Position numbers and translations under genes: made by a program
Notes under the pieces: model-generated
What the model saw: the letters and a program-made list of their open reading frames with translations, nothing else
Told to the model about the DNA's origin: nothing
Database searches by the model: none
Shown: in pieces, positions 63,106-64,000 of the stretch
Layout: each line of letters starts with the position of its first letter
How positions within the stretch are numbered: the stretch's first letter is position 1
Origin: Qipengyuania marincola
Lineage (GTDB): Bacteria > Pseudomonadota > Alphaproteobacteria > Sphingomonadales > Sphingomonadaceae
Direction of reading: 5' to 3'
Length of the DNA: 64,000 nt
NCBI RefSeq assembly: GCF_029688625.1
Contig: NZ_JARULC010000001.1
Coordinates: 868,001-932,000, forward strand

Positions 63106-64000
63106 TTTTGCCATGGCCGGAGCCGCGACACGATCGTGGAGGGCAGCGATCGCGCAGCTCGCCGTCATCTGGTCGCTGCTGTTCGCCGCGACCTTCGACC
63201 AATGGGCGCAGATGTTCCATCAATGGTGGAACATCGACACCTATAGCCACATCCTTCTGATCCCACCGATCATCGCCTGGCTGGTTTGGCTGAAGCGTGA
63301 TGCCCTTGTGCGGATTGCGCCCACTGGCTGGTGGCCAGGCCTGATCTGGGCGTTGCTCGGCCTCGCTCTGTGGACGGTCGGGCGCGCATTGGAGGTGAAC
63401 CTCTTTGCGCAGACAGGGACGCTGATGGCGGTGCAGGGCGCAACGGTCGCGCTTCTGGGCTTGCGCATCAGCCTCTTTCTCGCTCTGCCGATCGCTTACT
63501 CCAGTTTCCTGGTGCCCTTCGGCGACGAGATCATCCCGCAATTGCAGGCCGTAACCGCAAACCTCGCAACATGGCTTACCGACCTCAGCGGAATCGCGAT
63601 GATCGCCGATGGGATCTATATCGATACGCCAGCGGGGCTTTTCATCGTCGCCGAGGCGTGTTCGGGGGTGAAATTTCTGATCGCCATGGTGACATTGGGC
63701 GTCCTCGTCATCTTCACTTGCTTCGAGAGCTGGTCGCGGCGGGCGTGGTTCATGCTGGCCTGCATCGCCGTTCCGATCCTCGCCAACGGTATTCGCGCCT
63801 GGGCGACCATCTTCATCGCGCAATATGTCGGTGCCGAAGCGGCGGGCAGCTTCGATCATATCGTTTATGGGTGGGTTTTCTTCGGCATCGTCATCGCGCT
63901 GGTTCTTGGCTTTGCCTGGCCCTGGTTCGAGCGTGATCCGGAGGACTCCGGATGGACCTCTGACGAGATTTCCAGCTTGCCGCTGGTCGATAGCCTGGAG
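63095..64000 (+). CDS. xrtA: exosortase A (XrtA/EpsH), cut at the right edge
   Basis: 302 codons are visible and the gene continues beyond the window. About eight membrane helices; the catalytic triad is Cys189 (EACSGVKFL), Arg234 (NGIRAW) and His255 (FDHIVYGW), as in exosortases. It is expected to cleave PEP-CTERM proteins at the membrane. ATG 63095 is chosen; ATG 63113 is an alternative without overlap. Just after the last helix the visible end (DPEDSGWTSDEISSLPLVDSLE) begins a hydrophilic tail, so an EpsI-like C-terminal domain could follow. Confidence 0.95.
   Translation, partial: MQPDFAMAGAATRSWRAAIAQLAVIWSLLFAATFDQWAQMFHQWWNIDTYSHILLIPPIIAWLVWLKRDALVRIAPTGWWPGLIWALLGLALWTVGRALEVNLFAQTGTLMAVQGATVALLGLRISLFLALPIAYSSFLVPFGDEIIPQLQAVTANLATWLTDLSGIAMIADGIYIDTPAGLFIVAEACSGVKFLIAMVTLGVLVIFTCFESWSRRAWFMLACIAVPILANGIRAWATIFIAQYVGAEAAGSFDHIVYGWVFFGIVIALVLGFAWPWFERDPEDSGWTSDEISSLPLVDSLE

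Overview
The window is GC-rich, densely coding DNA from an alphaproteobacterium. It is most likely a member of the Sphingomonadales close to Erythrobacteraceae. I infer this from protein style and gene content (RppH, a single LolC/E-type permease with LolD, KorAB, and an exosortase A locus with its dedicated accessory genes). I did no database comparison. No rRNA, tRNA, insertion sequence, prophage or CRISPR array is visible, and no gap between genes exceeds about 180 bp.

Left part (1-15.4 kb): an M20 peptidase that runs in from the left edge, a lipoprotein with an HExxH motif, a cyclophilin and a ClpP-like protease. A BlaI-type repressor and M56 sensor-protease pair follows; it has two TAC-N4-GTA operator-like sites upstream and an unusual heptad-repeat region in the sensor. 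Next come a YpfJ-type metalloprotease, a 3-hydroxybutyrate dehydrogenase, a small acidic-repeat lipoprotein with its own terminator, guaB, rsmB, a TPR protein, rppH with a lipase-like hydrolase, and the ferredoxin-dependent 2-oxoacid oxidoreductase korAB.

Middle part (15.4-48 kb): housekeeping and membrane genes in short operons. These include a PAP2 phosphatase, a YdjM-like membrane protein that probably starts at CTG, photolyase, a cyclopropane synthase-like methyltransferase, a serine hydrolase, PilZ, SDR/purF, lolC/lolD, glutathione peroxidase, dnaE, an acyl-CoA synthetase, a DUF411 protein and a radical SAM protein. A minus-strand run follows: a UDG-like protein, a lytic transglycosylase, moaB and a cation antiporter. 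Then come ETF-ubiquinone oxidoreductase, ispE, an N-formylglutamate amidohydrolase-like gene, ilvD, nnrE/nnrD and a TrmA-family RNA methyltransferase.

Right part (48-64 kb): an exosortase A (XrtA/EpsH) region that continues past the right edge. It starts with a divergent small-molecule cassette: two hydrolases, an acyl carrier protein and a CelD-like acyltransferase on the minus strand, and an AMP-forming ligase and a PLP decarboxylase on the plus strand. A long plus-strand operon follows for making and exporting an extracellular polysaccharide: export lipoprotein, chain-length protein, tyrosine autokinase, outer-membrane barrel, ExeA-like ATPase, polysaccharide deacetylase, FemAB-like protein, glycosyltransferase and xrtA itself. 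XrtA is expected to process PEP-CTERM proteins at the membrane while the polysaccharide is exported. No PEP-CTERM substrate gene was recognised in the window. The cassette looks like a route to a carrier-bound, decarboxylated acyl group and is the least understood part of the window.
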